DNA of 64,000 nt, from assembly GCF_002338065.1 (NCBI RefSeq), contig NZ_DDHJ01000016.1:62001-126000 (forward strand), written 5' to 3'. Shown piece after piece: positions 14,937 through 24,394 of this stretch (position 1 is the stretch's first letter; every line of letters begins with the position of its first letter). The notes under the pieces were generated by a model that was given only the letters and a program-made list of their open reading frames with translations, ran no database searches and was not told the DNA's origin. The translations under genes and the position numbers were made by a program. Source of the stretch: Pseudomonas sp. UBA1879. Its GTDB lineage: Bacteria; Pseudomonadota; Gammaproteobacteria; Pseudomonadales; Pseudomonadaceae.

Positions 14937-15540
14937 TTCGTTCCCACAGCGCGTAATAAACCTGCCCGGCTTTCTTTTCCCGGTGCAGGCGCCAGTTGCC
15001 TGGCATGCCCAGTGTCGACGGCGCGGTTTCACTTTCGGTGTAGATCCACGCGTTGTCCGCCAGCCACTGGCGCCCTTCGAGCAACGCACAGGCCGGTGCC
15101 AGCAGATTCTGGTGGAACGGTGGATCGAGGAAGACCACATCGAACTGTTCGGCGGGTTGAGTTTCGAGATAGCGCAAGGCGTCGCTGGTCGAGGTGCGGC
15201 CCACCGTGCAGCGCAACGTGCCTAGATGCTCGCGCAGGTTGGAGATGGCGGCAGCGTTCGTGTCCAGCGCCAGGCCCAGGCTGGCACCTCGGGACAGGGC
15301 TTCGAGATACAGCGCGCCGCTACCTGCGAACGGGTCCAGCACGCGGGCGCCTTCGATGTACGGCGCCAGCCAGTTGAACAGGGTCTCGCGCACCCGGTCC
15401 GGCGTCGGACGCAGGCCCGGCGCGTCAGGAAAGCTCAGACGCCGACTGCGCCATTCGCCGCCGATGATCCGCAGTTGGCCGAGGCCCGTATGGACTTTGT
15501 GCCCTTTATGAATACGCGGCGGCTTGGAAGTCGAGGTCAT
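14920..15540 (-). CDS. rsmD: 16S rRNA (guanine966-N2)-methyltransferase
   Basis: A 206-aa class I SAM-dependent methyltransferase. The N-terminus carries RIIGGEWRSRRLSFPD and LRPTPDRVRETLFNWL, both typical of RsmD; the SAM motif is VLDPFAGSGALYLEALSRGA; the catalytic loop is FDVVFLDPPFH. It methylates G966 of 16S rRNA in the 30S subunit. Its ATG overlaps the stop codon of the M16 peptidase gene upstream by one base (TAATG), so it is translationally coupled to the peptidase pair. Confidence 0.92.
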   Translation of the reverse strand: MTSTSKPPRIHKGHKVHTGLGQLRIIGGEWRSRRLSFPDAPGLRPTPDRVRETLFNWLAPYIEGARVLDPFAGSGALYLEALSRGASLGLALDTNAAAISNLREHLGTLRCTVGRTSTSDALRYLETQPAEQFDVVFLDPPFHQNLLAPACALLEGRQWLADNAWIYTESETAPSTLGMPGNWRLHREKKAGQVYYALWERSAVVS

Positions 15541-17036
15541 TAGTGCTCCGGAACGCCGAGGGGTTGTTCGGCAGGTCGATCAGTAGGGGGCGGCAGAGGC
15601 TTCTGCGCAACGGTGGGGCCTGCGGTCACGATGACCAGCTTGTCCACGTTCAGATGCTTGTTCATCACCGTTTTAACTTGCTCGACGGTGACGCTCTGAG
15701 ACTGTGTCATGAAGTCTTCGAGGTAGCTCAGAGGCAGATTATAGAAGCCGATGGCCCCGAGTTGGCCAACGATGGCGGAGTTGCTGGCCGTAGACAGCGG
15801 GAAACTGCCTGCGAGCTCGCGCTTGGCGTCGTCGAGTTCTTTCTGGGTCGGGCCGTTGACGAGGAAGTCACGGGTCACATCCTTGACCAATTTGAGGGTG
15901 TTTTCGCTCAGTTCGGCACGGGTTTGCAAGCCGATGATGAACGGACCCTGCGCTTGCATGGGCGTGAAGCCTGACGAAATGCCGTACGTCAGGCCGCGCT
16001 TCTCGCGGACTTCCGTCATCAAACGGCTGCCGAAGCCACCACCGCCGAGGATCGAGTTGCCCAGCGATAGCGCGGCGTAGTCCGGGTCGGCGCGGTCGAT
16101 ACCCAGTTCGGCGAGCATCAGGTGTGTCTGTTTGGACGGAAACTCGATGTGCGTCTCGCCGGCTTTAGGCTCAGTGGGCGCAACTGTCTTCGCCAGTGCG
16201 GGGCCTTTTGGCAGCGATGCCGACACCTGAGCGGCGACCGCTTCAGCGTCTGCGCGGGACAGGTCGCCTACCAGCGCGATTACCGCATTACCCGCCGCGT
16301 AGGCCTTGGCGTGGAAGGCTTTCAACTGTGCGAGCGTGATCGGGGTGATACTCTTGGCAGTGCCCATGCTCGGGTGCCCGTAAGGGTGATCGCCATACAA
16401 ACGCTTGAACAGCTCGTCGCCCGCCAGCTTGCCTGGGTTCTGTTTCTGGTATTCGAAGCTGGCCAGAAGCTGGTTCTTGATCCGTGCCAACGAGTCCGCG
16501 GGGAAGGTAGGCTTGCCCACGACTTCCGAGAACAGTTTCAGCGCGGGTTCGCGTTTGTCGGGTGCGCTCAGGCTGCGCAAGGAAACCAACGCCATGTCGC
16601 GGTAGGAGCCGTTGCCGAAGTCGGCCCCCAGCCCTTCGAACCCTTCGGCGATGGCGCTGACATTTTTGCCTTTGGTGCCTTCGTTGAGCATGGCGTTGGT
16701 GACCAGCGCGATGCCTGGGGTGGCGCCGTCCTGACTGCTGCCCGCGGCGAACAGCAGGCGCATGTCGAACATCGGTAATTCATGGGCCTCGACGAACAGG
16801 ACGCGGGCGCCTTCGGCCGTGTTCCACGACTGAATGTTCAGCGAGCGACGGGCCGGGGCCTTGCCGTCGAGTTCTTTCAGGGATTGGAGTGTGTTGACGG
16901 CCTTGTCGATGGCCTTGGGCGCGTCAGCGGGCGTATCGGCCATGACGGGGGCGACGCTGAAGATCGCGAGGGTCGCTGCCAGTAGCATCGAAGGGGCCCG
17001 CGTTCGCGCAAAGCGTGTTTCGTTGCGCTGGGTCAT
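15540..17036 (-). CDS. M16 (insulinase) family protein lacking the zinc motif
   Basis: A 498-aa exported M16 homologue: basic start, hydrophobic core and an APVMADTPAD cleavage area. The fold is recognisable from LPMFDMRLLFAAGSSQDG, HPYGHPSMGTAKSI and LGNSILGGGGFGSRLMTEVREKRGLTYGI, split here over separate blocks. Where M16 peptidases carry HxxEH, this protein has GIALVTNAMLNEG, so it cannot bind the catalytic zinc. It overlaps the active homologue upstream by 4 bases. By analogy with two-subunit M16 enzymes, it is probably the non-catalytic partner in a periplasmic complex. Confidence 0.88.
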   Translation of the reverse strand: MTQRNETRFARTRAPSMLLAATLAIFSVAPVMADTPADAPKAIDKAVNTLQSLKELDGKAPARRSLNIQSWNTAEGARVLFVEAHELPMFDMRLLFAAGSSQDGATPGIALVTNAMLNEGTKGKNVSAIAEGFEGLGADFGNGSYRDMALVSLRSLSAPDKREPALKLFSEVVGKPTFPADSLARIKNQLLASFEYQKQNPGKLAGDELFKRLYGDHPYGHPSMGTAKSITPITLAQLKAFHAKAYAAGNAVIALVGDLSRADAEAVAAQVSASLPKGPALAKTVAPTEPKAGETHIEFPSKQTHLMLAELGIDRADPDYAALSLGNSILGGGGFGSRLMTEVREKRGLTYGISSGFTPMQAQGPFIIGLQTRAELSENTLKLVKDVTRDFLVNGPTQKELDDAKRELAGSFPLSTASNSAIVGQLGAIGFYNLPLSYLEDFMTQSQSVTVEQVKTVMNKHLNVDKLVIVTAGPTVAQKPLPPPTDRPAEQPLGVPEH

Positions 17037-18385
17037 TGGGCTTTCTCCTCAGGCAGAACGTGTGCGACGGCCAGGCGTTCGCGAGTGAAATAGGTGCGGG
17101 CGGCTTTCTGGATGTCTTCCGGGGTCACGCTTTGCAACGCAGCCAGCTCGCCGTCGATCAGGCGCCAGGACAAGCCCACGGTTTCCAGCTCGCCAATGGT
17201 GCTGGCCTGACTGGTGATCGAGTCGCGCTCGTACACCAGACCGGCGATGACCTGTGCCCGAACCCGCTCAAGCTCTTCCTGGGTCGGCGGCTTGTTTTTC
17301 AGTTCGTCCAGCAAACGCCAGATACCGGCTTCGGTGTCGGCCAGGGTTTTCTTCTTTTGCATGTTCGGCGTAGCGCTGATCGTGAACAGACTGTCGCCAC
17401 GGGTGTAGGCGTCATAATCGGAAGAAGCGCCAGTGACGAGTTCTTCGCCGCGCTCCAGACGCGTCGGGATGCGCGCGCTGTAACCCCCGTCCAGCAGTGC
17501 TGAAATCAGGCGCAGGGCGTTGACCGATTGCGGATCGGTGGCGGTAGACAGGCTCGGCACATTGAAGCCGTACATCAAACTCGGCATCTGTGTTGCCACG
17601 TGCACCGTGATCTGGCGCAGGCCCGGCTCGGGCAGTTCCAGCGGTTTTTTTGAGGGTGGCACGTCGCGGCGGGGAATTGGCCCGAAGAAGCGTTCGGCCA
17701 GCGCCTTCACCTCATCAGGTTTCACGTCGCCCACCACGACCAATGTGGCGTTGTTCGGCACGTACCAGGACTCGTACCAGTGGCGAAGTTCTTCGACCTT
17801 CATGCGGTCGAGGTCCGCCATCCAGCCGATGGTTGGCGTGTGGTAGCCACTGGCCGGATAGGCCATGGCCTTGAAGCGTTCATAGGCCTTGGCGTTCGGC
17901 TTGTCGTCAGTGCGCAGGCGGCGTTCTTCCTTGATAACTTCGATCTCGCGAGCGAATTCTTCAGGCGGCAGGCGCAAGCTGGCCATGCGGTCGGCTTCCA
18001 GTTCGAAGGCGACGCTCAGGCGATCGCGAGCCAGCACCTGGTAGTACGCGGTGTAATCATCGCTGGTGAAGGCGTTTTCCTCGGCGCCGAGGTCGCGCAG
18101 GATCAATGACGCTTCGCCCGGCCCCGCTTTGGAGCTGCCCTTGAACATCATGTGTTCCAGCGCGTGGGACAGGCCGGTCTGGCCGGGCGTCTCGTAACTG
18201 GAGCCCACCTTGTACCAGACCTGCGACACCACGACCGGCGCGCGATGATCTTCGCGCACGACGACTTTCAGGCCGTTATCCAGCGTGAATTCGGAAGTGG
18301 GTTGAGGGTCGGCGGCGAGAGCAGCAAGGGGCAAACACAATGTGCCGAGCAGAAGGCCTGCGGCACGGCGGGCAATAGCATTCAT
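17033..18385 (-). CDS. M16 (insulinase) family zinc metallopeptidase
   Basis: A 450-aa exported peptidase with signal peptide (LLLGTLCLPLAALAADP). The inverted zinc motif HALEH (H74, E77, H78) is intact and is followed by MMFKGSSKAG and a downstream glutamate region, EENAFTSDDYTAYYQ. The C-terminal M16 domain keeps LISALLDGGYSARIPTRL. It should degrade peptides in the periplasm together with the zinc-less homologue encoded just downstream (4-base overlap). It is transcribed divergently from ftsY. Confidence 0.9.
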   Translation of the reverse strand: MNAIARRAAGLLLGTLCLPLAALAADPQPTSEFTLDNGLKVVVREDHRAPVVVSQVWYKVGSSYETPGQTGLSHALEHMMFKGSSKAGPGEASLILRDLGAEENAFTSDDYTAYYQVLARDRLSVAFELEADRMASLRLPPEEFAREIEVIKEERRLRTDDKPNAKAYERFKAMAYPASGYHTPTIGWMADLDRMKVEELRHWYESWYVPNNATLVVVGDVKPDEVKALAERFFGPIPRRDVPPSKKPLELPEPGLRQITVHVATQMPSLMYGFNVPSLSTATDPQSVNALRLISALLDGGYSARIPTRLERGEELVTGASSDYDAYTRGDSLFTISATPNMQKKKTLADTEAGIWRLLDELKNKPPTQEELERVRAQVIAGLVYERDSITSQASTIGELETVGLSWRLIDGELAALQSVTPEDIQKAARTYFTRERLAVAHVLPEEKAQ

Positions 18386-18679
18386 TCGTTATTTGAACCT
18401 TCGAAGCGGCCTGCTTGAACTTAGCGTCCGCGGGCCCGGGGGTGTTAGGATAGCGGCCAGTTTGCTTGCCGACCACGACTAAGATGTAGGAGTTTTCGGA
18501 TAAGTGAAGGGCCTTGAGCTGATTCCGGCGGACGTGGCTGCACGCTACGGAGCGATTTCGGTATTGTCCTGCGCCTGGCCAGTAGATGAACAAGCGGACA
18601 TAAAAGCAGTCTGTTTCGCATACAGAATTTTTCAGAGGCGCCGCTCTGGCGCGTCGCTACCTTGAGATAGCCGTCCTCC

Positions 18680-20227
18680 ATGTTTGGTTCCAACGACGAC
18701 AAGAAGACCCCAGCCCCGGCTGGCGAGAAAAAAGGCCTGTTCGGATGGCTGCGCAAGAAGCCGCAGGAAGCCGTTGCCGAGCCGCCCAAGGATTCAACCG
18801 CCGCAGCGCCCGAGCCTGTCGTCGAGCCGACGCCGCCTGCTGCCGAGCCGCAAACCCCTCCGGCGATCCCGCCTGCTGTGCCACATGTCGCCACGGCTTT
18901 CGAAGCACCGACACCGATTATCGAGCAGCCAGCCGGTGAGCCTTGGCTAAAACTGCCCGTTGCCGAAGAGCCGGTGGCGCTGACGGATGAGCAGGAACCC
19001 CACATCACTCCAGAGATACCGGCTCACACCGCTTCACATGTGCAGTCGGAAATCATCAGCGCTCGCGAGCTTGTCTCGCCGTCCGTGATCGAAACTGCCG
19101 CAGTGGACGGACCGCCGCCGATCGAGCCCACGCCTGTTGCCGAGCCTGATCCAGTCGCGGGCGATGATTTGCCTGCGTTGTCTCAGCGGTCGCCTGATCC
19201 TGTGTCGGTACCCGTCGTGCCCGTTGCCCCTCGGGTCGAGACCTCGCAAGCGCCTGTCGCACCTGAGCCTCAGGCTCCGGCAGTGGAAGCCAAGCAACCC
19301 GGTTTCTTTGCCCGCCTTAAACAGGGCTTGTCCAAGACCAGCGCCAGTCTTGGTGAAGGCATGGCCAGCCTGTTTCTGGGTAAAAAAGCTATCGATGACG
19401 ACATGCTCGATGAGCTGGAAACCCGTTTGCTCACCGCTGATGTCGGTGTGGAAGCCACGTCATTGATCGTGCGCAACCTCACTCAGAAAGTGGCGCGCAA
19501 ACAACTGACCGACAGTGACGCGCTCTACAAATCGCTGCAAAACGAACTGACGGAGATGCTCAAGCCGGTCGAAGCGCCGTTGGTCATCGGTTCAGAGCAC
19601 AAGCCTTTTGTGATCCTGGTGGTCGGCGTCAACGGCGCCGGCAAAACCACCACTATCGGCAAGCTGGCGAAGAAACTTCAGCTCGAAGGCAAGAAAGTCA
19701 TGCTGGCGGCGGGCGACACTTTCCGCGCGGCGGCGGTCGAGCAGTTACAGGTCTGGGGCGAGCGCAACAAAATCCCCGTCATCGCCCAGCACACCGGCGC
19801 GGATTCGGCCTCGGTCATCTACGACGCCGTGCAAGCGGCCAAGGCCCGTGGCATCGATGTGTTGATCGCCGACACCGCCGGTCGTCTGCACACCAAAGAC
19901 AATCTCATGGAAGAGTTGAAAAAGGTGCGCCGCGTGATCGGCAAGCTGGATGAAGCCGCGCCTCACGAGGTGTTGCTGGTGCTCGATGCTGGTACTGGCC
20001 AGAACGCCATCAATCAGGCCAAACAGTTCAACCAGACTGTGAGCCTGACGGGTCTTGCACTGACCAAGCTGGACGGCACGGCCAAAGGCGGGGTGATCTT
20101 TGCGCTGGCCAAGCAGTTCGGGCTGCCAATCCGATACATCGGCGTCGGTGAAGGCATCGACGATTTGCGGACATTCGAGGCCGAACCCTTCGTTCAGGCC
20201 CTCTTCGCCGAGCGGGAGCGCACATGA
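18680..20227 (+). CDS. ftsY: Signal recognition particle receptor FtsY
   Basis: A 515-aa SRP GTPase. An acidic, Pro/Ala/Glu-rich A domain (about residues 1-200) precedes the NG domain. P-loop GVNGAGKTTT starts at residue 316; DTFRAAAVEQL, DTAGRLHTKDNLMEEL and TKLDGTAKGG are G2-G4 motifs. FtsY docks ribosome-SRP complexes to SecYEG at the inner membrane. The first 40 residues (FGWLRKK region) include the lipid-contacting helix. Its stop overlaps ftsE by 4 bases, giving the standard ftsYEX operon. Confidence 0.96.
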   Translation: MFGSNDDKKTPAPAGEKKGLFGWLRKKPQEAVAEPPKDSTAAAPEPVVEPTPPAAEPQTPPAIPPAVPHVATAFEAPTPIIEQPAGEPWLKLPVAEEPVALTDEQEPHITPEIPAHTASHVQSEIISARELVSPSVIETAAVDGPPPIEPTPVAEPDPVAGDDLPALSQRSPDPVSVPVVPVAPRVETSQAPVAPEPQAPAVEAKQPGFFARLKQGLSKTSASLGEGMASLFLGKKAIDDDMLDELETRLLTADVGVEATSLIVRNLTQKVARKQLTDSDALYKSLQNELTEMLKPVEAPLVIGSEHKPFVILVVGVNGAGKTTTIGKLAKKLQLEGKKVMLAAGDTFRAAAVEQLQVWGERNKIPVIAQHTGADSASVIYDAVQAAKARGIDVLIADTAGRLHTKDNLMEELKKVRRVIGKLDEAAPHEVLLVLDAGTGQNAINQAKQFNQTVSLTGLALTKLDGTAKGGVIFALAKQFGLPIRYIGVGEGIDDLRTFEAEPFVQALFAERERT

Positions 20228-20895
20228 TTCGTTTCGAACAGGTCGGTAAACGCTATCCGAACGGACACGTCGGCCTGCATGAGCTGAGCTTTCGAGTGCG
20301 TCGCGGCGAATTTCTCTTCGTAACCGGCCACTCCGGCGCCGGGAAAAGCACGCTGCTGCGGCTGTTGCTGGCCATGGAGCGTCCAACCACTGGCAAACTG
20401 CTGCTGGCCGGTCAGGATCTCGGGCAAATCAGCACCGCGCAGATCCCGTTTCTGCGTCGACAGATTGGTGTCGTGTTTCAGAACCACCAGTTGCTGTTCG
20501 ATCGCACAGTGTTCAATAACGTCGCGTTGCCGCTCCAGATTCTGGGGCTGTCCAAGGGCGAAGTGACCAAACGCGTCGATTCGGCATTGGAGCGCGTGGC
20601 CCTGTCCGACAAAGCCGAGCTGTACCCCGGCGACCTGTCCACCGGTCAACAACAGCGCGTCGGTATCGCACGCGCCATCGTCCATCGCCCGGCGCTGCTG
20701 CTGGCGGACGAACCTACCGGTAACCTCGACCCACGGCTGGCAGCGGAAATCATGGGTGTATTCGAAGACATCAACCGCCTGGGCACCAGCGTGCTGATCG
20801 CCAGTCACGACTTGGCCCTGATCGCACGTATGCGCCACCGCATGCTGACCCTGCAACGCGGCCGACTGATCGGCGACGGGGAGGCTGGCGTATGA
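20224..20895 (+). CDS. ftsE: Cell division ATP-binding protein FtsE
   Basis: A 223-aa ABC ATPase: Walker A GHSGAGKST, signature LSTGQQQRVGIARAIV, Walker B LLLADEPTGNLD and H-loop ASHD. It pairs with FtsX to couple ATP hydrolysis at the division site to periplasmic peptidoglycan hydrolase activation. It overlaps ftsY and ftsX by 4 bases each, so the three are coupled. Confidence 0.96.
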   Translation: MIRFEQVGKRYPNGHVGLHELSFRVRRGEFLFVTGHSGAGKSTLLRLLLAMERPTTGKLLLAGQDLGQISTAQIPFLRRQIGVVFQNHQLLFDRTVFNNVALPLQILGLSKGEVTKRVDSALERVALSDKAELYPGDLSTGQQQRVGIARAIVHRPALLLADEPTGNLDPRLAAEIMGVFEDINRLGTSVLIASHDLALIARMRHRMLTLQRGRLIGDGEAGV

Positions 20896-21917
20896 GTGCC
20901 ACTCGCAGCCCAAAGGTTTCCGAGCGCGTAGCGCCCAAGGCCGCTGAGCCGGGCCCGCAGAAGAAAAAGAAACATGACGATGACGACGGCCCCAGTTTTG
21001 GCCAGTTGTTCAACGCGTGGATTGAAGCCCATCGTTCCAGCATGGCCGACAGCCTGCGGCGTCTTGGCAAGCAGCCCATCGGCAGCTTCTTTACATGCCT
21101 GGTGATGGCGGTGGCGTTGAGCCTGCCGATGGGGCTGTCGTTGCTGCTGAGTAATGTCGAGCGGCTGGGCGGCTCCTGGCAGCGTGCGGCGCAGATTTCC
21201 CTCTATTTGCAACTGAATGCTTCACCCGCTGAAGGCCAAGGGCTGGTCGCGCAGATCAAGGACATGCCCGGCGTTGCTGAAGCAGAGTACATTTCCCGCG
21301 ATCAGGCGTTGAACGAGTTCCAACAGCAATCGGGCCTCGGCGAGGCACTGAAAGAATTGCCTGAAAACCCCTTGCCGGGCGTCGTGCTGGTGACCCCGCA
21401 GGAAGTTGACAAACCTGCGCTGGAGGCATTACGTGGCCGCCTCGCTGAACTGCCGAAAGTCCAGCAGGCCCAGTTGGATCTAGTGTGGGTCGAGCGCCTT
21501 GCCGCGATTCTCAAACTGGGCGATCGCTTCGTTTTTGGTCTGACGGTGCTGCTGGTTGTCGCATTGTTATTGGTGATAGGCAATACCATCCGTCTTCATA
21601 TCGAGAACCGCCGCACGGAGATAGAAGTCATTAAACTGGTGGGCGGCACTGATGCCTACGTGCGCAGGCCCTTCCTTTATATGGGTGCGCTTTACGGTTT
21701 CGGTGCAGGCATTCTTTCATGGGGTGTGTTGGCGTTTGGCCTAGACTGGCTCAATGAGGCAGTGGTCCGGTTGGCCGGGCTTTATGGAAGCAATTTTGCA
21801 CTGGCCGGTGTGCCGGTTGCCGATGGTCTCTCCCTATTGCTTGGCGCCGTGCTGTTGGGGTATATCGGTGCGTGGATTGCCGTCGCACGCCATTTGCGAG
21901 AGCTGGCACCCCGTTGA
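20892..21917 (+). CDS. ftsX: Cell division protein FtsX
   Basis: A 341-aa integral membrane protein. The N-terminus is a long charged cytoplasmic tail with a KKKKHDDDDG stretch, followed by four membrane segments and one periplasmic loop (about residues 95-210) that in the family contacts hydrolase activators such as EnvC. The C-terminal part has the MacB/FtsX-type fold with IRLHIENRRTEIEVIKLVGG. It follows ftsE with an ATGA overlap; rpoH starts 140 bases downstream under its own promoter. Confidence 0.95.
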   Translation: MSATRSPKVSERVAPKAAEPGPQKKKKHDDDDGPSFGQLFNAWIEAHRSSMADSLRRLGKQPIGSFFTCLVMAVALSLPMGLSLLLSNVERLGGSWQRAAQISLYLQLNASPAEGQGLVAQIKDMPGVAEAEYISRDQALNEFQQQSGLGEALKELPENPLPGVVLVTPQEVDKPALEALRGRLAELPKVQQAQLDLVWVERLAAILKLGDRFVFGLTVLLVVALLLVIGNTIRLHIENRRTEIEVIKLVGGTDAYVRRPFLYMGALYGFGAGILSWGVLAFGLDWLNEAVVRLAGLYGSNFALAGVPVADGLSLLLGAVLLGYIGAWIAVARHLRELAPR

Positions 21918-21982
21918 GTTTTAAGGTTAGGGTCATTTTTTTTAGCGTAAATTGTGTTTCATCTATTGACTTTTCAGCTTAG

Positions 21983-22010
21983 GGAACTTGTCTCGCGGTT
22001 CCCGGTCAAT
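21983..22010 (+). promoter_or_regulatory. Candidate AlgU (sigma-E type) promoter of rpoH
   Basis: GGAACTT (21983-21989) followed after 16 bases by TCAAT (22006-22010) fits the extracytoplasmic sigma consensus (GAACTT, 16-17 bases, TCnnA). It lies about 48 bases before the rpoH start. AlgU control of rpoH is established in P. aeruginosa; here it is a sequence match only. Confidence 0.6.
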
Positions 22011-22057
22011 TTTCGCAGTGCTGAACTGCACGAGTCATGTGTCGGAGGTTTTTTCGT

Positions 22058-22912
22058 ATGACCAATTCTTTGCAACCTGCTTATGCCTTGGTTCCGGGTG
22101 CAAACCTTGAAGCCTATGTGCACACGGTCAACAGCATTCCTTTGCTGACGCCCGAGCAGGAGCGTGAACTGGCCGAGAGTCTCTATTACGAGCAGGATTT
22201 AGGGGCGGCTCGGCAGATGGTGCTCGCCCACCTGCGTTTTGTCGTGCATATCGCACGCAGTTATTCCGGTTATGGACTGGCTCAGGCGGACCTGATCCAG
22301 GAAGGTAACGTTGGTCTGATGAAGGCCGTCAAACGTTTCAACCCTGAAATGGGTGTGCGTCTGGTGTCGTTCGCCGTGCACTGGATCAAGGCTGAGATTC
22401 ACGAGTTCATTCTGCGCAACTGGCGCATCGTGAAGGTCGCGACCACCAAGGCCCAACGCAAGCTGTTCTTCAACCTGCGCAGCCAGAAGAAGCGTCTGGC
22501 GTGGTTGAACAATGAAGAAGTGCACCGCGTGGCGGAGAGCCTTGGCGTCGAGCCACGTGAGGTGCGCGAGATGGAAAGCCGTCTGACCGGTCACGATATG
22601 GCGTTCGACCCGGCTGCTGAAGCCGACGACGACAGCGCATTCCAGTCCCCGGCCAACTACCTGGAAGATCATCGTTACGATCCGGCGCGTCAGCTGGAAG
22701 ATTCCGACTGGACTGACAGCTCGGCCGCCAACCTGCACGAGGCGCTGAACGTGCTGGACGACCGCAGCCGCGACATTCTTTACCAGCGTTGGCTGGCGGA
22801 AGAAAAAGCGACGCTGCACGACCTGGCCGAAAAGTATAACGTCTCAGCCGAGCGTATCCGTCAGCTCGAAAAGAGCGCGATGAACAAGCTCAAGCTGTCG
22901 ATTGCTGCGTAA
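22058..22912 (+). CDS. rpoH: RNA polymerase heat-shock sigma factor RpoH
   Basis: A 284-aa sigma-32. Region 2 contains [16 protein letters not shown] and [17 protein letters not shown], the RpoH box is QRKLFFNLR (133-141), and region 4 ends with the helix-turn-helix [19 protein letters not shown]. It directs RNA polymerase to heat-shock promoters. ATG 22058 is chosen because GGAGGT sits nine bases upstream; the frame is open for a few codons before. It is followed closely by a strong terminator and preceded by a candidate AlgU promoter. Confidence 0.97.
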   Translation: MTNSLQPAYALVPGANLEAYVHTVNSIPLLTPEQERELAESLYYEQDLGAARQMVLAHLRFVVHIARSYSGYGLAQADLIQEGNVGLMKAVKRFNPEMGVRLVSFAVHWIKAEIHEFILRNWRIVKVATTKAQRKLFFNLRSQKKRLAWLNNEEVHRVAESLGVEPREVREMESRLTGHDMAFDPAAEADDDSAFQSPANYLEDHRYDPARQLEDSDWTDSSAANLHEALNVLDDRSRDILYQRWLAEEKATLHDLAEKYNVSAERIRQLEKSAMNKLKLSIAA

Positions 22913-22930
22913 GCGGTAGCCGAAATGCAA

Positions 22931-22958
22931 AACGCCCCGAAATGATCGGGGCGTTTTT
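22931..22958 (+). terminator. Intrinsic terminator of rpoH
   Basis: A perfect 10-bp stem AACGCCCCGA (22931-22940) / TCGGGGCGTT (22946-22955), a 5-base loop, and a TTTTT run on the plus strand, 18 bases after the rpoH stop. Confidence 0.92.
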
Positions 22959-22987
22959 GTTTGTGGACAGGATCCTGTCGACACTGA

Positions 22988-23083
22988 CCTGTGGGAGTCG
23001 GCATGCTGGCGAGTGCGGTGTGTCATTCATCTAGCCCGCCCCTGAACCAGCGCTTTCGCCAGCAAGCCGGCTCCCACATTGAT
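22988..23083. repeat. REP pair, GAGCCGGCTTGCTGGCGA family
   Basis: Two opposing REP units: a diverged left copy starting TGTGGGAGTCGGCATGC (from about 22990) and a right copy with CGCCAGCAAGCCGGCTCCCAC ending near 23078. Spacing between units is about 40 bases. The doublet sits between the converging rpoH and mtgA genes. Confidence 0.8.
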
Positions 23084-23095
23084 TTGCGGTGAGCT

Positions 23096-23806
23096 TCACC
23101 ACTCACGCCGATGATTCAGCCCCACCAGATACTCATCCCCACCCAGTTGCCGCATCTGCTGGCGAATCCATCCCGCACGCCGCGACACGTAGCTGCTGGG
23201 CCGGCTGGCGCTCCATTCCCGAGGGTTCGGCAGCACGGCGGCGAGATAACTCGCTTGTTGGGTCGACAGTTGGTTGGCATTGACGTGGAAATGGTGCTGC
23301 GCCGCTGCTTGAGCGCCGAACACGCCGTCGTCCCATTCCACGCTGTTGACGTAAACCTCAAGAATCCTTTGTTTGGACCACAACACTTCGATCAGCCCCG
23401 TGAACCACGCCTCCAACCCTTTGCGCAGGTAGCTGCGACCGGACCACAGGAAGAGGTTCTTCGACACTTGCTGACTGAGCGTGCTGGCGCCACGAATCGA
23501 ACCGCCGCGCTCGTTATGAACCAGTGCGGCCTGAATGGCGTCGATATCGAAACCCCAGTGTTCGGCGAACTTCTGATCTTCTCCGGCAACGACGGCGACT
23601 TTGAGGTCATCCGAAATCTTATCCCACGGCGCCCAGTCGCGTTGCAGGTCAATGGGCTGGCCATCGAACCAGGATTCGACCTTGCGCTCGACCATCAGCG
23701 CGGTGAACGGGGGAGGTACGAAGCGAAAGATCAAAACCAGTACAACACTGGCCGCTGCGAACCAGAGCAGGCCTTTGGCGACACGACGGAGAAGAAAACG
23801 CAGCAT
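23096..23806 (-). CDS. mtgA: Monofunctional biosynthetic peptidoglycan transglycosylase
   Basis: A 236-aa GT51 enzyme: membrane anchor at about residues 11-29, catalytic motif VAGEDQKFAEHWGFD (E76), and RGASTLSQQVSKNLFLW and WSKQRILEVYVNSVEWDDGVFG downstream. It polymerises lipid II on the periplasmic face of the inner membrane. I chose ATG 23806 because it gives the usual family length. The reading frame is open for 18 codons further upstream, but that part contains a TATAAT promoter-like box (minus strand, about 23838-23843), so it is probably not translated. Confidence 0.92.
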   Translation of the reverse strand: MLRFLLRRVAKGLLWFAAASVVLVLIFRFVPPPFTALMVERKVESWFDGQPIDLQRDWAPWDKISDDLKVAVVAGEDQKFAEHWGFDIDAIQAALVHNERGGSIRGASTLSQQVSKNLFLWSGRSYLRKGLEAWFTGLIEVLWSKQRILEVYVNSVEWDDGVFGAQAAAQHHFHVNANQLSTQQASYLAAVLPNPREWSASRPSSYVSRRAGWIRQQMRQLGGDEYLVGLNHRREW

Positions 23807-23885
23807 AAGGATGGCTTGGCCGAACCGGTTGAGCGGGCCATTATACAGACCACGCGCCATTGAACGACTTTGCCTGGAGCTTCAC

Positions 23886-24269
23886 ATGTTACGAACCTTT
23901 CTGATGTTGGCCGCCTTCTTCGGATTCACCGGCGTCGCCCTTGGCGCATTTGCCGCCCATGGCCTGAAAAACCGCCTGACGCCTGAGTACCTCGCGATTT
24001 TTCACACAGGCGTGCTGTATCAGCTGATCCACACACTGGCCATTTTCGGCGTGGCGATCCTGGCGACGCAGATCCAGGGGCGGTTGGTCAGTTATGCCGG
24101 TATCGCCTTCGTGCTAGGCATTCTCCTGTTCTCCGGCAGCCTGTACCTGCTGACGCTCACCGGTGTCAGTAAGCTGGGGATCATCACGCCGATTGGCGGC
24201 CTGTGCTTCCTGATCGGCTGGTTCATCCTTGGCTGGCTCGCCTGGCGTCTGGGACTCGACACGCTGTAA
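23886..24269 (+). CDS. DUF423 family membrane protein
   Basis: A 127-aa protein of four hydrophobic segments with the DUF423 (YgdD) signature FTGVALGAFAAHGLKNRL near the N-terminus and an HTLAIFGVAIL segment. The function of the family is unknown. It is divergent from mtgA and precedes thiS by 125 bases. Confidence 0.88.
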   Translation: MLRTFLMLAAFFGFTGVALGAFAAHGLKNRLTPEYLAIFHTGVLYQLIHTLAIFGVAILATQIQGRLVSYAGIAFVLGILLFSGSLYLLTLTGVSKLGIITPIGGLCFLIGWFILGWLAWRLGLDTL

Positions 24270-24394
24270 GGGGTCGATTTCTCATAGGTGCAGTCGTTGC
24301 TCCCCGGTGTGAGACGAATGGCGGTGCTTTGCCTTGGTCATGACGGCCGATCGGGCTAGAATGCTCGCCCCTAAAAATGATGGCTGCTTTCCGC

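Noticed and set aside
14937..15140. 68-codon extension of the YheT hydrolase frame
   Set aside because: Lies within rsmD and is Arg/Trp/Cys-rich, unlike the family; GTG 14936 gives the normal length.
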